Shown: positions 24,021 through 35,376, counted from the first letter of the stretch. The stretch is 64,000 bases of DNA from Arthrobacter sp. U41 (GCF_001750145.1 NZ_CP015732.1:2914001-2978000), one strand, 5' to 3'. Notes: generated by a model not told the origin, from the sequence alone. Translations and numbers: made by a program.

Positions 24021-25811
24021 CTAGAGTCCGAGGTCGGCTTCGAAAGCGCCTTCCTCAAGGCGGGCCTTCAGCGTCTGCAGGAAGCGTCCCGCGTCGGCGC
24101 CGTCGACCAGCCGGTGGTCGTACGTCAGGCAGAGGTACATCATCGAGCGGATGGCCAGCGAGTCATCGCCGTTCTCATCGGCGACCACAACGGCGCGCTT
24201 GACGATCGCCCCGGTGCCGAGGATGGCAACCTGCGGCTGGTTGATGACCGGCGTGTCGAACAGGGCGCCCACGGAACCGATGTTGGTGATGCTGAAGGTT
24301 CCGCCGGAGAGCTCGTCCGGGCCGATCTTGCCCTTGCGGGTCCGGTCCGCGACGTCGGCGATCTTTCCGGCCAGGCCGGCGAGGTTCAGGTTGCCGGCGT
24401 CGGCAATGACCGGGACCAGCAGGCCCTTGTCCGTGTCCACCGCAATCGCCAGGTGCTCGGCGTTGTGGTAGGTGATCTCCTGCTTGTCCTCGTCGTAGGA
24501 GGCGTTGACCTTCGGGTGCTGCTTCAGGGCCTCGGCCACAGCCTTGGCGATGAAGGGCAGGAAGGTCAGCTTGGAGCCGTTCTGGGCCTGGAAGGAGTCC
24601 TTGGCCTTGGCGCGCAGCTTGGCGACCTTGGTCATGTCCACCTCGTGCACCTGCGTCAGCTGGGCGGAGATGTCCAGCGACTCGCGCATCCGGCGGGCAA
24701 TGACCTGGCGGATCCGCGGGGCCTTCTGCACGGTGCCGCGCAGCGAGGACACGTCAGCGGACGGGCGCGCGGCCGGAGCAGCGGACGGTGCGGGAGCCGA
24801 AGGAGCCGGGGCTGCCTTGGCTTCAGCTGCTGCCAGCACGTCCTGCTTGCGGATCCGGCCACCGACGCCGGTGCCGCTGAGGGAGCTGATGTCCACGCCC
24901 TGCTGGTTGGCCAGCTTGCGGACCAGCGGAGTGACGTAGCCGGACTCAGCGGACGAAGCGGCCGGGGCAGCCTCAGCGGCCGGGGCAGCTTCCTTGGCGG
25001 GGGCAGCGGGTGCTTCCTGCTTGGGAGCCTCCTGCTTCGGGGCCTCAGCCGGAGCAGCAGCCTTGGGAGCTTCCTGCTTCGGTGCTGCTTCCTTCGGAGC
25101 TGCTGCTTCTTTCGGAGCTTCCGGGGCCGGGGCCGGGGCCGGGGCCGGGGCCGCGGCGGGGGCCGCGGCGCCGGAACCGATCACGGCGAGGACGGAGCCG
25201 ACCTCGGCCGTTTCGTCCTCGGCAACGCGGATTTCCTGCAGGGTGCCGGCCACCGGGGACGGGATCTCGGTGTCGACCTTGTCGGTGGAAACCTCGAGCA
25301 GCGGCTCGTCGACCTCGACGGTGTCACCGATGCTCTTGAGCCAGCGCGTGACGGTGCCTTCGGTGACGCTCTCGCCCAGGGCCGGGAGAGTGACCTCATG
25401 GCTTTCGCCGGCGGGAGCGGCTTCTGCGGGAGCCGCGGCGGCGGGCGCCTCAGCTTCCGGCGCCGGTGCCTCGGCGGCCGACGGCGATTCCGCCGGCGCT
25501 GCTTCAGCCTCAGCGGGCGCTTCCTCGGCCGGGGCCTCTGCGGCAGGGGCTTCGGCTGAGCCGGCGGAACCGGAGCCGTCGCCGATGCGCACGAGCGGTG
25601 CGCCGACTTCAGCCGTCTCGTCTTCGGCGACGAGGATTTCCTCAATCACGCCGGCGATCGGAGAGGGGATCTCGGTGTCTACTTTGTCGGTGGAAACCTC
25701 GAGCAGCGGCTCGTCCACCTCTACCCGGTCACCTACCTGCTTGAGCCAGCGGGTGACGGTTCCTTCGGTGACACTCTCACCGAGGGCGGGCAAGTTAACG
25801 GATTCAGACAT
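24021..25811 (-). CDS. sucB: 2-oxoglutarate dehydrogenase E2 (dihydrolipoamide succinyltransferase), two lipoyl domains
   Basis: E2 core of a 2-oxoacid dehydrogenase (596 residues), equivalent to Rv2215 (DlaT), which in mycobacteria serves pyruvate dehydrogenase. The substrate here could be pyruvate or 2-oxoglutarate. Two near-identical lipoyl domains carry Lys43 and Lys178 in [12 protein letters not shown]. They are joined by long Ala/Pro/Glu linkers. The E3-binding domain ([20 protein letters not shown]) follows near 310-345. The acyltransferase domain ends with the catalytic [16 protein letters not shown]. LipA and LipB at 12.3-14.0 kb would attach the cofactor, and Lpd upstream reoxidises it. 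Confidence 0.93.
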   Translation of the reverse strand: MSESVNLPALGESVTEGTVTRWLKQVGDRVEVDEPLLEVSTDKVDTEIPSPIAGVIEEILVAEDETAEVGAPLVRIGDGSGSAGSAEAPAAEAPAEEAPAEAEAAPAESPSAAEAPAPEAEAPAAAAPAEAAPAGESHEVTLPALGESVTEGTVTRWLKSIGDTVEVDEPLLEVSTDKVDTEIPSPVAGTLQEIRVAEDETAEVGSVLAVIGSGAAAPAAAPAPAPAPAPEAPKEAAAPKEAAPKQEAPKAAAPAEAPKQEAPKQEAPAAPAKEAAPAAEAAPAASSAESGYVTPLVRKLANQQGVDISSLSGTGVGGRIRKQDVLAAAEAKAAPAPSAPAPSAAPAARPSADVSSLRGTVQKAPRIRQVIARRMRESLDISAQLTQVHEVDMTKVAKLRAKAKDSFQAQNGSKLTFLPFIAKAVAEALKQHPKVNASYDEDKQEITYHNAEHLAIAVDTDKGLLVPVIADAGNLNLAGLAGKIADVADRTRKGKIGPDELSGGTFSITNIGSVGALFDTPVINQPQVAILGTGAIVKRAVVVADENGDDSLAIRSMMYLCLTYDHRLVDGADAGRFLQTLKARLEEGAFEADLGL

Positions 25812-25865
25812 GTCGTCCCCGTTCTCCTTATTGATCTTTAGTGCGGATGATTGCTGCCTTGATCG

Positions 25866-25906
25866 AGCTTAGTGCACCCGGCATTTCGGGCCGGGTGCAC
25901 TAAGCT
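25866..25906 (-). terminator. 17-bp hairpin between lpd and sucB
   Basis: Perfect arms AGCTTAGTGCACCCGGC / GCCGGGTGCACTAAGCT with a 7-base loop. It lies 31 bases past the lpd stop and 55 upstream of sucB. There is no T-tract. It may end the lpd message or adjust read-through into sucB. Confidence 0.7.
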
Positions 25907-25937
25907 CTGTGGTCTTGCGGTGGTGCGGGCGGAACTG

Positions 25938-27323
25938 CTAACCGTGCAGGGCCTTGCCGGCCAAAGCCAGGTGGGCCTCGCCCAGGGACTCGTTCTGCGT
26001 CGGGTGTGCGTGGACCAGCTGGGCCACGTCCTCCGGGTAGGCCTCCCAGTTCACGATCAGCTGGGCTTCGCCGACCTGCTCACCCATGCGGGCGCCGATC
26101 ATGTGAACGCCGATCACGGGGCCGTTTTTCTGGCGGACCAGCTTGACCAGGCCGGACGTGCCCAGGATGGAGCTTTTGCCGTTGCCGGCGAGGTTGTATT
26201 CCTGGGTCTGGATCTGGTCGTCACCAAACTTGGCCTTGGCGGCCTTCTCGGAGTAGCCCACCGTGGCGATTTCGGGCTCGGAGTAGGTGACCTTGGGGAT
26301 GTTGATGTCCTCGACGACGACGGGCTTCAGGCCGGCGATCTCTTCGGCGACGAAGATGCCCTGCTGGTAGCCGCGGTGCGCCAACTGGACGCCGGGAACG
26401 ATGTCGCCCACGGCGTAGACGTTGCCGACACCGGTGTGCAGGCGCTCGTTGGTGATGACGAAGCCGCGGTCGATGGTCAGCCCGGCGTCCTCGTAGCCGA
26501 GGTTCGCCGTGACCGGGCCGCGGCCAACGGCGACGAGCATAAGGTCCGCCTCGAAGGTCTTGCCGTCCACGAGGGTGACCTTGACGCCGTCGGCGTTCTG
26601 CTCAACGCCCTGGAAGAAGGTGCCGGTGGAGAACTTGATGCCGCGCTTCTTGAAGGCACGCTCAAAGGCCTTGACGATCGTGGCGTCCTCGTTCGGGACC
26701 AGCGAGGGCAGGCCCTCGATGATGGTGACGTCGACTCCGAAGGACTTCCAGACAGAAGCGAACTCGACGCCGATCACGCCGCCGCCCAGGACGATCGCGC
26801 TCTTGGGGATGAAATCCATTGTGAGGGCTTCGTCCGAGGTGATGACCTTGCCGCCGATTTCCAGGCCCGGAAGCGAGCGGGAGTAGGAGCCGGTCGCGAG
26901 GACAATGTTCTTGCCCTTGTACGCGGTGCCGTTCACAACGATGGTGTCGGTGCCCTGGAGCTTGCCTTCGCCCTCGATGACGGTGATGCCCTTTTTGCCT
27001 TTGATGAGACCCTGCAGGCCCTTGAACTTGCCGGCGATAATGGCGTCCTTGTAGGCGTTGACAGCGGTGATGTCGATGCTGTCAAGGGTGACATTGACGC
27101 CGTACTTCGCCGAGTCACGGGCGTGGTCGGCCAGTTCTGCGGAGTGCAGCAGGGCCTTGGTGGGGATACAGCCGTTGTGCAGGCAGGTACCGCCGAGCTT
27201 GCCCTTTTCGATCAGGCCAACGGTGAGGCCGAGCTGAACGGCCCGCAGGGCAGTTGCGTAGCCGCCGCTGCCGCCGCCGAGTACCAGGATGTCGAATTCT
27301 TGCGCAGTTGCCTGATCGGCCAC
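25938..27323 (-). CDS. lpd: dihydrolipoyl dehydrogenase
   Basis: The E3 flavoprotein (461 residues) that reoxidises dihydrolipoyl groups with NAD. The FAD-binding motif LVLGGGSGGYATALRA opens the protein. The redox disulfide is in GGTCLHNGCIPTKALL, with VVLGGGVIGVEFASVW for NAD. The C-terminal catalytic His-Glu pair is in HAHPTQNESLGEA. The GTG at 27323 has GAGGGAG at a good distance and gives the standard length. An extension to 27422 would add 33 unrelated residues. It lies directly upstream of sucB on the same strand. Confidence 0.95.
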   Translation of the reverse strand: MADQATAQEFDILVLGGGSGGYATALRAVQLGLTVGLIEKGKLGGTCLHNGCIPTKALLHSAELADHARDSAKYGVNVTLDSIDITAVNAYKDAIIAGKFKGLQGLIKGKKGITVIEGEGKLQGTDTIVVNGTAYKGKNIVLATGSYSRSLPGLEIGGKVITSDEALTMDFIPKSAIVLGGGVIGVEFASVWKSFGVDVTIIEGLPSLVPNEDATIVKAFERAFKKRGIKFSTGTFFQGVEQNADGVKVTLVDGKTFEADLMLVAVGRGPVTANLGYEDAGLTIDRGFVITNERLHTGVGNVYAVGDIVPGVQLAHRGYQQGIFVAEEIAGLKPVVVEDINIPKVTYSEPEIATVGYSEKAAKAKFGDDQIQTQEYNLAGNGKSSILGTSGLVKLVRQKNGPVIGVHMIGARMGEQVGEAQLIVNWEAYPEDVAQLVHAHPTQNESLGEAHLALAGKALHG

Positions 27324-27510
27324 TAAAACGCTCCCTCGCGTGAACGATGACACGAGAGTACGCATCATCTGGTCTTGGAACTTCCTTGCCGCGATTATGC
27401 CAGCAGGACAGTTCCCTTTCATTTGTGACTACCGGAGTTCACCTTAGCGAACCACTAATACATGCTCCACCCTGCCATAGCGTTTGTGGAGCGCTTGTGT
27501 CCAGTGTCAC

Positions 27511-27552
27511 GCGGCCTGATGTCCGGGGGATCAGCCCCGGCCACCAGGCCGC
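27511..27552 (-). terminator. hairpin after pepA
   Basis: An interrupted stem: GCGGCCTG with CAGGCCGC outside and CCGGGG with CCCCGG inside, 26 bases past the pepA stop. No T-tract. Confidence 0.5.
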
Positions 27553-27577
27553 GCAGAGGACCGGGCGGGCCGTGGGC

Positions 27578-29104
27578 TCAGGCGGTTTTTGCCAGAATGT
27601 CCTCGACATAGGCCACGAGCGTGCGCACGGTGCATCCGGTGCCCTGCTTGTGGTTGTAGCCGTAGGGGCTGCCGTTATTGAAGGACGGGCCGGCGATGTC
27701 AATGTGTGCCCAGGGGATCTGCTCGCCGTCCTTGCCCTTGCCGACGAATTCGCGCAGGAAGACGGCCGCCGTCATCATGCCGCCGTGGCGTTCGCCGATA
27801 TTGGCGAGATCCGCGACCTGCGAGTCGAGGCTGGGGCGCAGCTCCTCCGGCAGCGGCATCGGCCAGACGAGCTCGCCGGCGCGGTCCGCGGCAGCCTTGA
27901 TCGGGGCGGTGACAGAGTCGGACCCCATCACCCCGGCGGTGCGGTCGCCGAGGGCGATCAGCTGCGCGCCGGTGAGGGTGGCGACGTCGATGATGGCGTC
28001 CGGGAACTCCTGGCTTGCGGCGACGATGCCGTCCGCCATCACCAGGCGGCCCTCGGCGTCGGTGTTCAGGACCTCGACGGTTTTGCCGCCGAACATGGTC
28101 AGCACGTCGGCCGGGCGCTGCGCAGCGCCGGAGGGCATGTTTTCGGCGATGCAGAGCCATGCGGTCGCCTTGACGGGCAGCCCGAGGCCGGCAATGGCCA
28201 GCACGCTGTTAAGGACGACGGCTGCGCCCGCCATGTCGGACTTCATGTCGCCCATGCCAAGGTGCGGCTTGAGCGAGATCCCGCCGGTGTCGAAGGTGAT
28301 GCCCTTACCCACGAGGGCGATCTTGGCGGTGGCCCTGGCGGGGGAGTATTCGACCTTGACCAGGCGCGGCTGGCGGGTGGAGCCCTTGCCGACGCCGAGG
28401 ATCCCGCCGAAGCCTTCCTTATCCAGGCGCTTCTCGTCCCACACGGTCACCTTGACGGGCAGGCCTTTGGACAGTTCCTTGGCCGCTTCGGCGAAGGATT
28501 CGGGGTAGAGGTGGCTCGGCGGCTGATTGACCAGGGTGCGGGTCGCGTTCACTGCCTTGCCGATCAGGGCTGCGCGGTCCAGGACCGGCTTGAGGGCCTT
28601 GTCTGCGGCAAAATCAGTGACGATCACGACGTTCTTCACCGGATCCTTCAGGCCGTCCTGGGAGGAGCGGTATTCGGTGAAGGAGTAGGCGCCCAGTGCG
28701 GCGCCCTCGGCGACGGCGGCAACCTCGCCGAGGGACGACGTCGGGAGGGCCAGCGCGACGGTACTGACGCCGGCGAGCTGGCGGACGGCCGAGCCGGCGG
28801 CGCGGCGGAGTGCTTCTTCGGTGAGCGGCTGCGATCCGCAAACCTTGCCGACGCCGGCGAGGACGAGCACCTTCGCGCCGGCCTCGGCCAGGCCCGGGAG
28901 GCGGTGGGCCTGATCGGCTGCCCCGGTGATGCCAAGAACACTCAGTGAGTCCGCCAGGGCTTCGGCGGCCTTGGCCGTCAGGGGGTTGCTGAGCAGGACG
29001 GGTCCGTCCGTGCCCTGCCCCACGCCGATGACGAGGGCGTCGCTGGGGGACCTCTTGAGGTCCCCGGCGACTGCACTAAGTTTGACTTCAGTATTCTTGA
29101 CCAC
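27578..29104 (-). CDS. pepA: leucyl aminopeptidase (M17)
   Basis: A cytosolic two-metal aminopeptidase, 508 residues. Metal and active-site motifs are GKGITFDTGGISLKP, KSDMAGAAVVL, the family signature NTDAEGRLVMAD, and ATLTGAQLIALG. The GTG at 29104 follows GAGGA at eight bases. Upstream codons to 29167 are not conserved. It is equivalent to Rv2213 (pepB) in the same gene order. It is divergent from the PAC2 gene with a 292-base gap in which no other feature is seen. Confidence 0.94.
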   Translation of the reverse strand: MVKNTEVKLSAVAGDLKRSPSDALVIGVGQGTDGPVLLSNPLTAKAAEALADSLSVLGITGAADQAHRLPGLAEAGAKVLVLAGVGKVCGSQPLTEEALRRAAGSAVRQLAGVSTVALALPTSSLGEVAAVAEGAALGAYSFTEYRSSQDGLKDPVKNVVIVTDFAADKALKPVLDRAALIGKAVNATRTLVNQPPSHLYPESFAEAAKELSKGLPVKVTVWDEKRLDKEGFGGILGVGKGSTRQPRLVKVEYSPARATAKIALVGKGITFDTGGISLKPHLGMGDMKSDMAGAAVVLNSVLAIAGLGLPVKATAWLCIAENMPSGAAQRPADVLTMFGGKTVEVLNTDAEGRLVMADGIVAASQEFPDAIIDVATLTGAQLIALGDRTAGVMGSDSVTAPIKAAADRAGELVWPMPLPEELRPSLDSQVADLANIGERHGGMMTAAVFLREFVGKGKDGEQIPWAHIDIAGPSFNNGSPYGYNHKQGTGCTVRTLVAYVEDILAKTA

Positions 29105-29396
29105 GAGGGCAGTCCTCAATTCTCTGAGTTTTTTTCGGCAGGAACTGCATGTTCGGCGCCCTGCCATGGAACCTGGGCCACTGCCGGTTTGAGACGCAAC
29201 CAGGTGTCTTCAAGCCGTCATAAGGCCAGCTTCGATCGTAGTCTCTCCCCGGTGCGGGTGTTCAATTGAATGAGAGCTGGGGCACACTCCGCTCAGGAAT
29301 GCCCCCGCACTCCGGCGTGTTGTACCCGGTAACAGGGCCGCAGCCCCGCACGGCCCGTCCGGCCGCCCCCAATGACTACGACGAAAGGAACATGCC

Positions 29397-30332
29397 GTGA
29401 TTGAACGGATTTCCGGCTCCTTGCTGGACCCCGAATCGCTCTACCTGCGTGATGACGCGCTGTTCCACAGCCCCGAACTGCGCGGACTGAACCTCGTTAT
29501 GGGATTCACCGGATTCGCTGATGCAGGGCACGTCGTCCGGCAGATCACCGCCGAGATGCTCGACACCCTGGACGCCGAAATGGTGGCCGAGTTCGACGCC
29601 GACCAGCTGATCGACTACCGGTCCCGCCGCCCGCAGATCAGCTTCGTCGAAGACCATCTGCAGGATTATCAGGCGCCGCGCCTGGCGCTGTACCGGATGG
29701 TCGACGGGCTCGGCAGCCCGTTCCTGCTCCTGGCCGGATTCGAACCGGACCTGCAATGGGAGCGGTTCGCCCGCGCCGTCGTGGGAATCGTCGAGGAGTT
29801 GGACGTCAACCTCGTCACCTGGATCCACTCCATTCCCATGCCGGTGCCTCACACGCGGCCCGTCGGAGTCACGGTGCACGGCAACCGCCCGGATCTCATC
29901 GAGGGCATTTCGGTCTGGAAGCCCACCGTCGAGGTGCCCGCCGCTGTCGGACACATCCTCGAACTGCGGCTGACGGAAGCCGGGCGCAACGTCGCCGGCT
30001 ATGTGATGCATGTGCCGCACTACCTTGCCGAAGCCGAATACCCGACGGCCGCCGTCGCCGGTCTCGAATACCTCGGAGCGGCCACCTCGCTGATGCTGCC
30101 CACCGACCGGCTCCGTGAAGCCGGCCGGGAAGTCGGACGCCAGATTGCGGAGCAGATCGATGCTTCGGAGGAGGTGCAGCAGGTGGTTTCACGGCTCGAA
30201 ACCCGCTACGACGAGAACGCCGAAGGCACCGTGCGCCGCTCCCTGCTCGCCGACGAGAACGACCAGCTTCCCAACGGGGACGCCCTCGGCGCGGCGGTGG
30301 AGGCCTACCTGCGCAAGGAACCCCGCGAATAA
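29397..30332 (+). CDS. PAC2 family (proteasome assembly chaperone-like) protein
   Basis: A 311-residue protein of the PAC2 family. In eukaryotes this family helps build proteasomes; the bacterial role is not settled. Family features are LVMGFTGFADAGHVVRQI at the N-terminus, VAEFDADQLIDYRSRRP, and the C-terminal VMHVPHYLAEAEYPTAAVAGLEYL. The GTG start has AAAGGAA eight bases upstream. A tricorn-like protease is encoded in the same region, but nothing shows that they act together. Confidence 0.9.
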   Translation: MIERISGSLLDPESLYLRDDALFHSPELRGLNLVMGFTGFADAGHVVRQITAEMLDTLDAEMVAEFDADQLIDYRSRRPQISFVEDHLQDYQAPRLALYRMVDGLGSPFLLLAGFEPDLQWERFARAVVGIVEELDVNLVTWIHSIPMPVPHTRPVGVTVHGNRPDLIEGISVWKPTVEVPAAVGHILELRLTEAGRNVAGYVMHVPHYLAEAEYPTAAVAGLEYLGAATSLMLPTDRLREAGREVGRQIAEQIDASEEVQQVVSRLETRYDENAEGTVRRSLLADENDQLPNGDALGAAVEAYLRKEPRE

Positions 30333-30354
30333 ATAGTATTTGTCCCGCCGCTGG

Positions 30355-30360
30355 CATAAT
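30355..30360 (+). promoter_or_regulatory. -10 hexamer of the MFS gene, leaderless spacing
   Basis: CATAAT, then GGGGCA, then GTG at 30367. The PAC2 gene stops only 22 bases before the hexamer, so the MFS gene may have both its own start and read-through. Confidence 0.5.
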
Positions 30361-30366
30361 GGGGCA

Positions 30367-31698
30367 GTGACCTCACCCCGCGCCTGGCTGATCTGGATCA
30401 TCGGGATCTTCGCGTACCTCGTGGCGGTCACCCAGCGCACGTCGTTCGGGGTGGTGGGACTCGAAGCCACGGAACGCTTCCATGCCAGCGCGGCCGAAAT
30501 TTCCTTCTTCACCGTGCTGCAGCTCCTCGTTTATGCCGCCCTGCAGATTCCGGTCGGAATCCTCGTGGACCGCTTCGGGTCCCGGGCGATGATCGCCGGC
30601 GGCGCCCTGCTGATGGGGCTGGGCCAGCTTCAGCTGGCCTTCGCCGAGAACATCCCCGGAGGCGTGCTGGGACGCGTGCTGGTCGGCGCCGGGGACGCGA
30701 TGACTTTCATCTCCGTGATCCGGCTGATTCCGATCTGGTTCGCCCCCGCCCGTGTTCCGCTGCTCACCCAGCTGACCGGGATGTCCGGCCAGCTCGGCCA
30801 GCTGATCAGTGTGGTGCCGTTCGCCATGGTCCTGCACCTCGCCGGCTGGACCCCTGCCTTCCTGACACTCGCTGCCATGTCAGCCCTCGCCGTGGTGCTT
30901 GTGCTGGTCCTGCTGCAGGACCTTCCGTCCGGGCATCCCGCGCCGGCGCCGTCCCAGGGGCTGCGCGCAACCGGGGTCAGGCTGTCCCAGGCCTGGCGGC
31001 AGCCCGGCACCAGGCTGGGACTGTGGAGCCACTTCACCATCCAGTTCAGCGGCACCGTCTTCGCGATGACCTGGGGCTATCCGTTCCTGATCTCCGCCCA
31101 GGGCCTGGACACCGCCGCCGTGTCGGCGCTGATGACCTTGTACGTGGCCACGGCCATCGCCGCCGGGCCGCTGATGGGCAGCTTTGTCGCGCGTCACCCG
31201 CTGCGGCGGTCCACCATGGTGCTGCTGATCGCTGCCGCCACCGCCGCGGCCTGGGCGGCCGTGCTGCTGATCCCGGGCCGTTCCCCGCTGTGGCTGCTGG
31301 CCGGGCTTGTGGTGGTGCTCGCCATCGGCGGCCCGGGCTCCATGATCGGCTTTGACTTCGCCCGCACCTTCAACCCGGCCCACCGGATCGGCACCGCCAC
31401 CGGGATCGTGAACGTTGGCGGCTTCATCGCCGCGCTCATCGCCATCTACCTGATCGGGCTTGTGCTGGACATCCTCTACGCCACCGGATTCTCCCAGGGC
31501 GAGCTCTATGGGCTCGATCCGTTCCGGATCGCCCTGAGCGTGCAGTTCCTGCTGCTGGCGGGAGGGGCCGTCGCGATCATTGTCATCCGCCGGAAGGTGC
31601 GGAGGCAGATGGCGGCCCAGGGCGTTGTGGTGCCGCCGCTGCTGGCGGCACTCGCCGAGCAGCGCAGGCGGAACGCGGAGCGGCGCCGCACCCCCTGA
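30367..31698 (+). CDS. major facilitator superfamily transporter
   Basis: A 443-residue membrane transporter with about twelve helices. The first helix is WLIWIIGIFAYLVAVTQRTSFGVVG. The loop between helices 2 and 3 carries the MFS motif VGILVDRFGSRAMIAGGALLMG (GxxxDRxGxR). A basic tail (RRKVRRQMAAQG, RRRNAERRRTP) faces the cytoplasm. The substrate cannot be told. An upstream frame to 30340 adds nine residues without support. Spacing and the leaderless hexamer favour the GTG at 30367. Confidence 0.88.
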   Translation: MTSPRAWLIWIIGIFAYLVAVTQRTSFGVVGLEATERFHASAAEISFFTVLQLLVYAALQIPVGILVDRFGSRAMIAGGALLMGLGQLQLAFAENIPGGVLGRVLVGAGDAMTFISVIRLIPIWFAPARVPLLTQLTGMSGQLGQLISVVPFAMVLHLAGWTPAFLTLAAMSALAVVLVLVLLQDLPSGHPAPAPSQGLRATGVRLSQAWRQPGTRLGLWSHFTIQFSGTVFAMTWGYPFLISAQGLDTAAVSALMTLYVATAIAAGPLMGSFVARHPLRRSTMVLLIAAATAAAWAAVLLIPGRSPLWLLAGLVVVLAIGGPGSMIGFDFARTFNPAHRIGTATGIVNVGGFIAALIAIYLIGLVLDILYATGFSQGELYGLDPFRIALSVQFLLLAGGAVAIIVIRRKVRRQMAAQGVVVPPLLAALAEQRRRNAERRRTP

Positions 31699-31800
31699 CT
31701 GCGCTGGGGCGGCTGGGCGGAGCGCTGTTTGTCGGCCAGGTTGTCCACATAGCACGCGCCGGCCCTGACGCGGTCCCGCGCGGGCCGCCAAGCTGGCTGC

Positions 31801-33110
31801 ATGACAGCTCCCGAACATCTGAGAATCACCGGCCCGGAGGACATCCTCGGGTTCATTCCGCATTCCCTGGGGTACTGGCCGGCCCACAGCCTCGTGGCCA
31901 TGACCCTGCAGGGCAAACGGCTCGGAGCCACGCTCAGGGTCGACCTCCCCGGCGAAGCCGGCAGTGCTGACCGGACCGGCTCCGCCGGACTGCCGAATTT
32001 TGCCCGATCCATTGCGTCCTACCTGGAAGCCGACAAGGACGCGGACGGTTCGCTGCTTGTCCTGTTTACCGAAACCGACGGGGACGGGGCACCCTGGGCG
32101 GAGCTCCTGTCCGAGCTTGAGAGCGCCCTGGGCGACGCGGGGATGCCGGTGCGGGACGCCTGGCTCGTCGGGGCCGAGTACTGGCGCAATGCCTATTGCG
32201 TTGACCCGTCGTGCTGCGCGCCGCCGGGGCGGCCCGTCGAGGAGATCAGGAACAGCAGGCTCAACGCTGAGATGGTTTTCCGCGGCAGTACTGTCGGGCC
32301 GGCCCCGGGAACGGCACCACGCACGCCGCCGCCGGAGGCTGCGGATCCTGCCGTGCTGGAGGCCGAGGGGGAGTGGGACCGGCTGTTCGCTGGGTGCACG
32401 CGGGACAGGCGCCAGTTTCGCCAGGTACTGGACGTCTGGGCCCGGGTCTTGCACCGCCCGGCGCCCGGGCCGAAACTGGCCGCGGAGCTGACAGGTTACC
32501 TGCGTGCCTCCCTGTGCGTCCCGCCCTGGCGCGACGCGGTCCTTGTGATGGCCGCTGCCGGGCCGGAGGCGGCGGCGCGGGGCGCCGAGGACTTCGGCGT
32601 TTTCGACGGAACGACGCCGCGCCCGGCTTGGGCCCGTTCGCTGCCCGGGTCCGCGACGCCGCGGAGGCCGCTGGCGCCGCTGCCTCCGCTGGAAGGCTTC
32701 CCGCCCCTGTCTCCACCGCCGTCCCCGCCCGCTGGCCATGGCAACGAGGGCTCCGGCGGCGGCTCCGGCGGCAGTCCGCCCCGGAGGTGCCCGGCTATGG
32801 TGAGGTCCTGCTGGGGCTGGCCCCGCCGCTGCCTGACTGGATCTTGATGGCACGGCTGGACCGGGTTCTTGAACAGCTCGGCAACGCCGGCGGCGAGGCG
32901 GGAGCCGCAGCGCTGACCGGGCGGGGCTGGATTGAATGGTGCCGCGGCAAGGGGTCCTTCGCGGATGCACTGTTCAGCCGCGCGATTGAGGAGCACCCCG
33001 GCTACCGGCTGGCGGAGCTGCTGGGCGAACTGGTCCGTCGCGGGACGCTCTGCGGCTGGGCGGGCAGGAGGGAGGCGGCCTGGCAGAGGTTCGAGCCGGA
33101 CGTCGCCTGA
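31801..33110 (+). pseudogene. DUF4192 gene split by a frameshift
   Basis: The first frame (31801-32847) has the DUF4192 N-terminal domain: RITGPEDILGFIPHSLGYWPAHSLV, LLVLFTETDG, and a mid-section ending EDFGVFDGTTPRPAW. Its last 60 residues become Pro/Ser/Gly-rich nonsense. The family C-terminal domain continues in the frame one base back, up to 33110: GYGEVLLGLAPPLPDW, GRGWIEWCRGKGSFADAL, HPGYRLAELLGELVRRGTLCGWA. A one-base loss (or two-base gain) between about 32600 and 32790, in a GC-rich stretch with GGCGGCTCC repeats, would explain it. It could be a sequencing error, a real lesion, or less likely programmed frameshifting. The function of DUF4192 is unknown. Confidence 0.8.
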
Positions 33111-33411
33111 CGCCCGCCCGGCCCCGGCCCGGCCCGGGCCGGGGCGCCGGCGGCAGGATATCGAGGCCCGGGGTCCCGGTTCGGTGCCGATTCCGAAAAC
33201 CGTGAGACAATGGTTGCCGAGACCCGGTTGGGTCCGTGTATTGAGTGCTCGCAGTGGACCTTGGAAACAGGGAACATTTCGGTCGCCCCAGGAGTTCTAC
33301 TTAGTGGCTCTGCTGGTCGTGATTGCACCTGATGTCAAACACGGACTTGACAGGGTCATAGTGGTGTTGCCCGTATGGTGATTCCACAGACCGCCGCTAG
33401 AAAGGTTTTCT
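33111..33411 (+). other. sigA upstream region, no gene seen
   Basis: 301 bases between the DUF4192 stop and the sigA start. It begins with a strong hairpin (33121-33145). Near the end is a TTGACA at 33350 and a TATGGT 21 bases further on. That is too widely spaced for a good promoter, but CCGTAT is at 18. No open frame with sensible codon use was found. Confidence 0.5.
33121..33145 (+). terminator. hairpin after the DUF4192 gene
   Basis: Perfect 10-bp arms GCCCCGGCCC/GGGCCGGGGC with a 5-base loop, 11 bases after the stop codon. No T-tract. Confidence 0.5.
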
Positions 33412-34746
<1,335 letters not shown>

Positions 34747-34760
34747 CAAAGAGCCACACC

Positions 34761-34819
34761 ACGCGGGGTCACGTCCCGCCCATCCTCCCCGGAGGATCGG
34801 GCCGGAGGTGACCCCGCGT
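34761..34819 (+). terminator. terminator of sigA
   Basis: A perfect 12-bp outer stem ACGCGGGGTCAC/GTGACCCCGCGT encloses a second small hairpin. It is followed by TGTTCGTT. It lies 15 bases after the sigA stop. Confidence 0.75.
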
Positions 34820-34858
34820 TGTTCGTTAACGGGCGTCCGCCGGGTTGGTCGTTAACGC

Positions 34859-34893
34859 GGAAAGGGCCCCTCCGAAGTGGAGGAACCCTTTCC
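34859..34893 (-). terminator. hairpin after the DUF7455 gene
   Basis: GGAAAGGG and CCCTTTCC enclose an inner CTCC/GGAG pair. It lies 25 bases past the stop of the gene on the minus strand. Confidence 0.55.
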
Positions 34894-34917
34894 TGAGTGG
34901 TCCGGCTCTTGAGTGGT

Positions 34918-35139
34918 CTAGTCGACGGAAACCGGCGGCTTCTCGTGAAGCCGGCCCGTCTCGTCGTACCAGTCAGAGCTGAGCGGCCTGAGCGTCGGTT
35001 CCACGGCGCGGGCGTGGTGGCCGCAGAAAAGAAGCTCACCCCCGGAGGCGCCGAGAACAACCCGGACATATGCCTGTGCTCCGCAACGATCGCACCGGTC
35101 GACGGTGCTAAGTGTGCGGTCCGCAACTGCTGTTGTCAT
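34918..35139 (-). CDS. DUF7455 small zinc-ribbon protein
   Basis: A 73-residue protein with CDRCGAQAYVRVVL and LLFCGHHA, a Cys/His set (CxxC and CxHH) likely to bind one zinc. The sequence is well conserved in actinobacteria, where it is regularly found beside the primary sigma factor gene; its role is unknown. The ATG is preceded by AAGGAGG at six bases, one of the strongest Shine-Dalgarno sites in the window. It converges on sigA. Confidence 0.88.
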   Translation of the reverse strand: MTTAVADRTLSTVDRCDRCGAQAYVRVVLGASGGELLFCGHHARAVEPTLRPLSSDWYDETGRLHEKPPVSVD

Positions 35140-35376
35140 GTTCGGCCTCCTTGGTAGATCGGTATACCTATATAACCAGCATTCGCAGCGAAACCATGGC
35201 TCGGATGGCCCACTTTCGCTGTACGCGTATCACGTCTCGGTAACGGGTTCCGGGGTGCGGTGCGGCCGGGGAGTGGCAGCACGCCGGATGGCGGCACTCC
35301 GACTACCCTAGGAAGAGCGCCAAAGTGCTTTGCCCGTCCAATGGGACGGTCCCGTTCCTGAAGGAGTTTCCGCCCC

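Noticed and set aside
25250..25800. Repeated DNA in sucB as a recent duplication or assembly error
   Set aside because: It encodes two lipoyl domains, a normal E2 architecture in actinobacteria.
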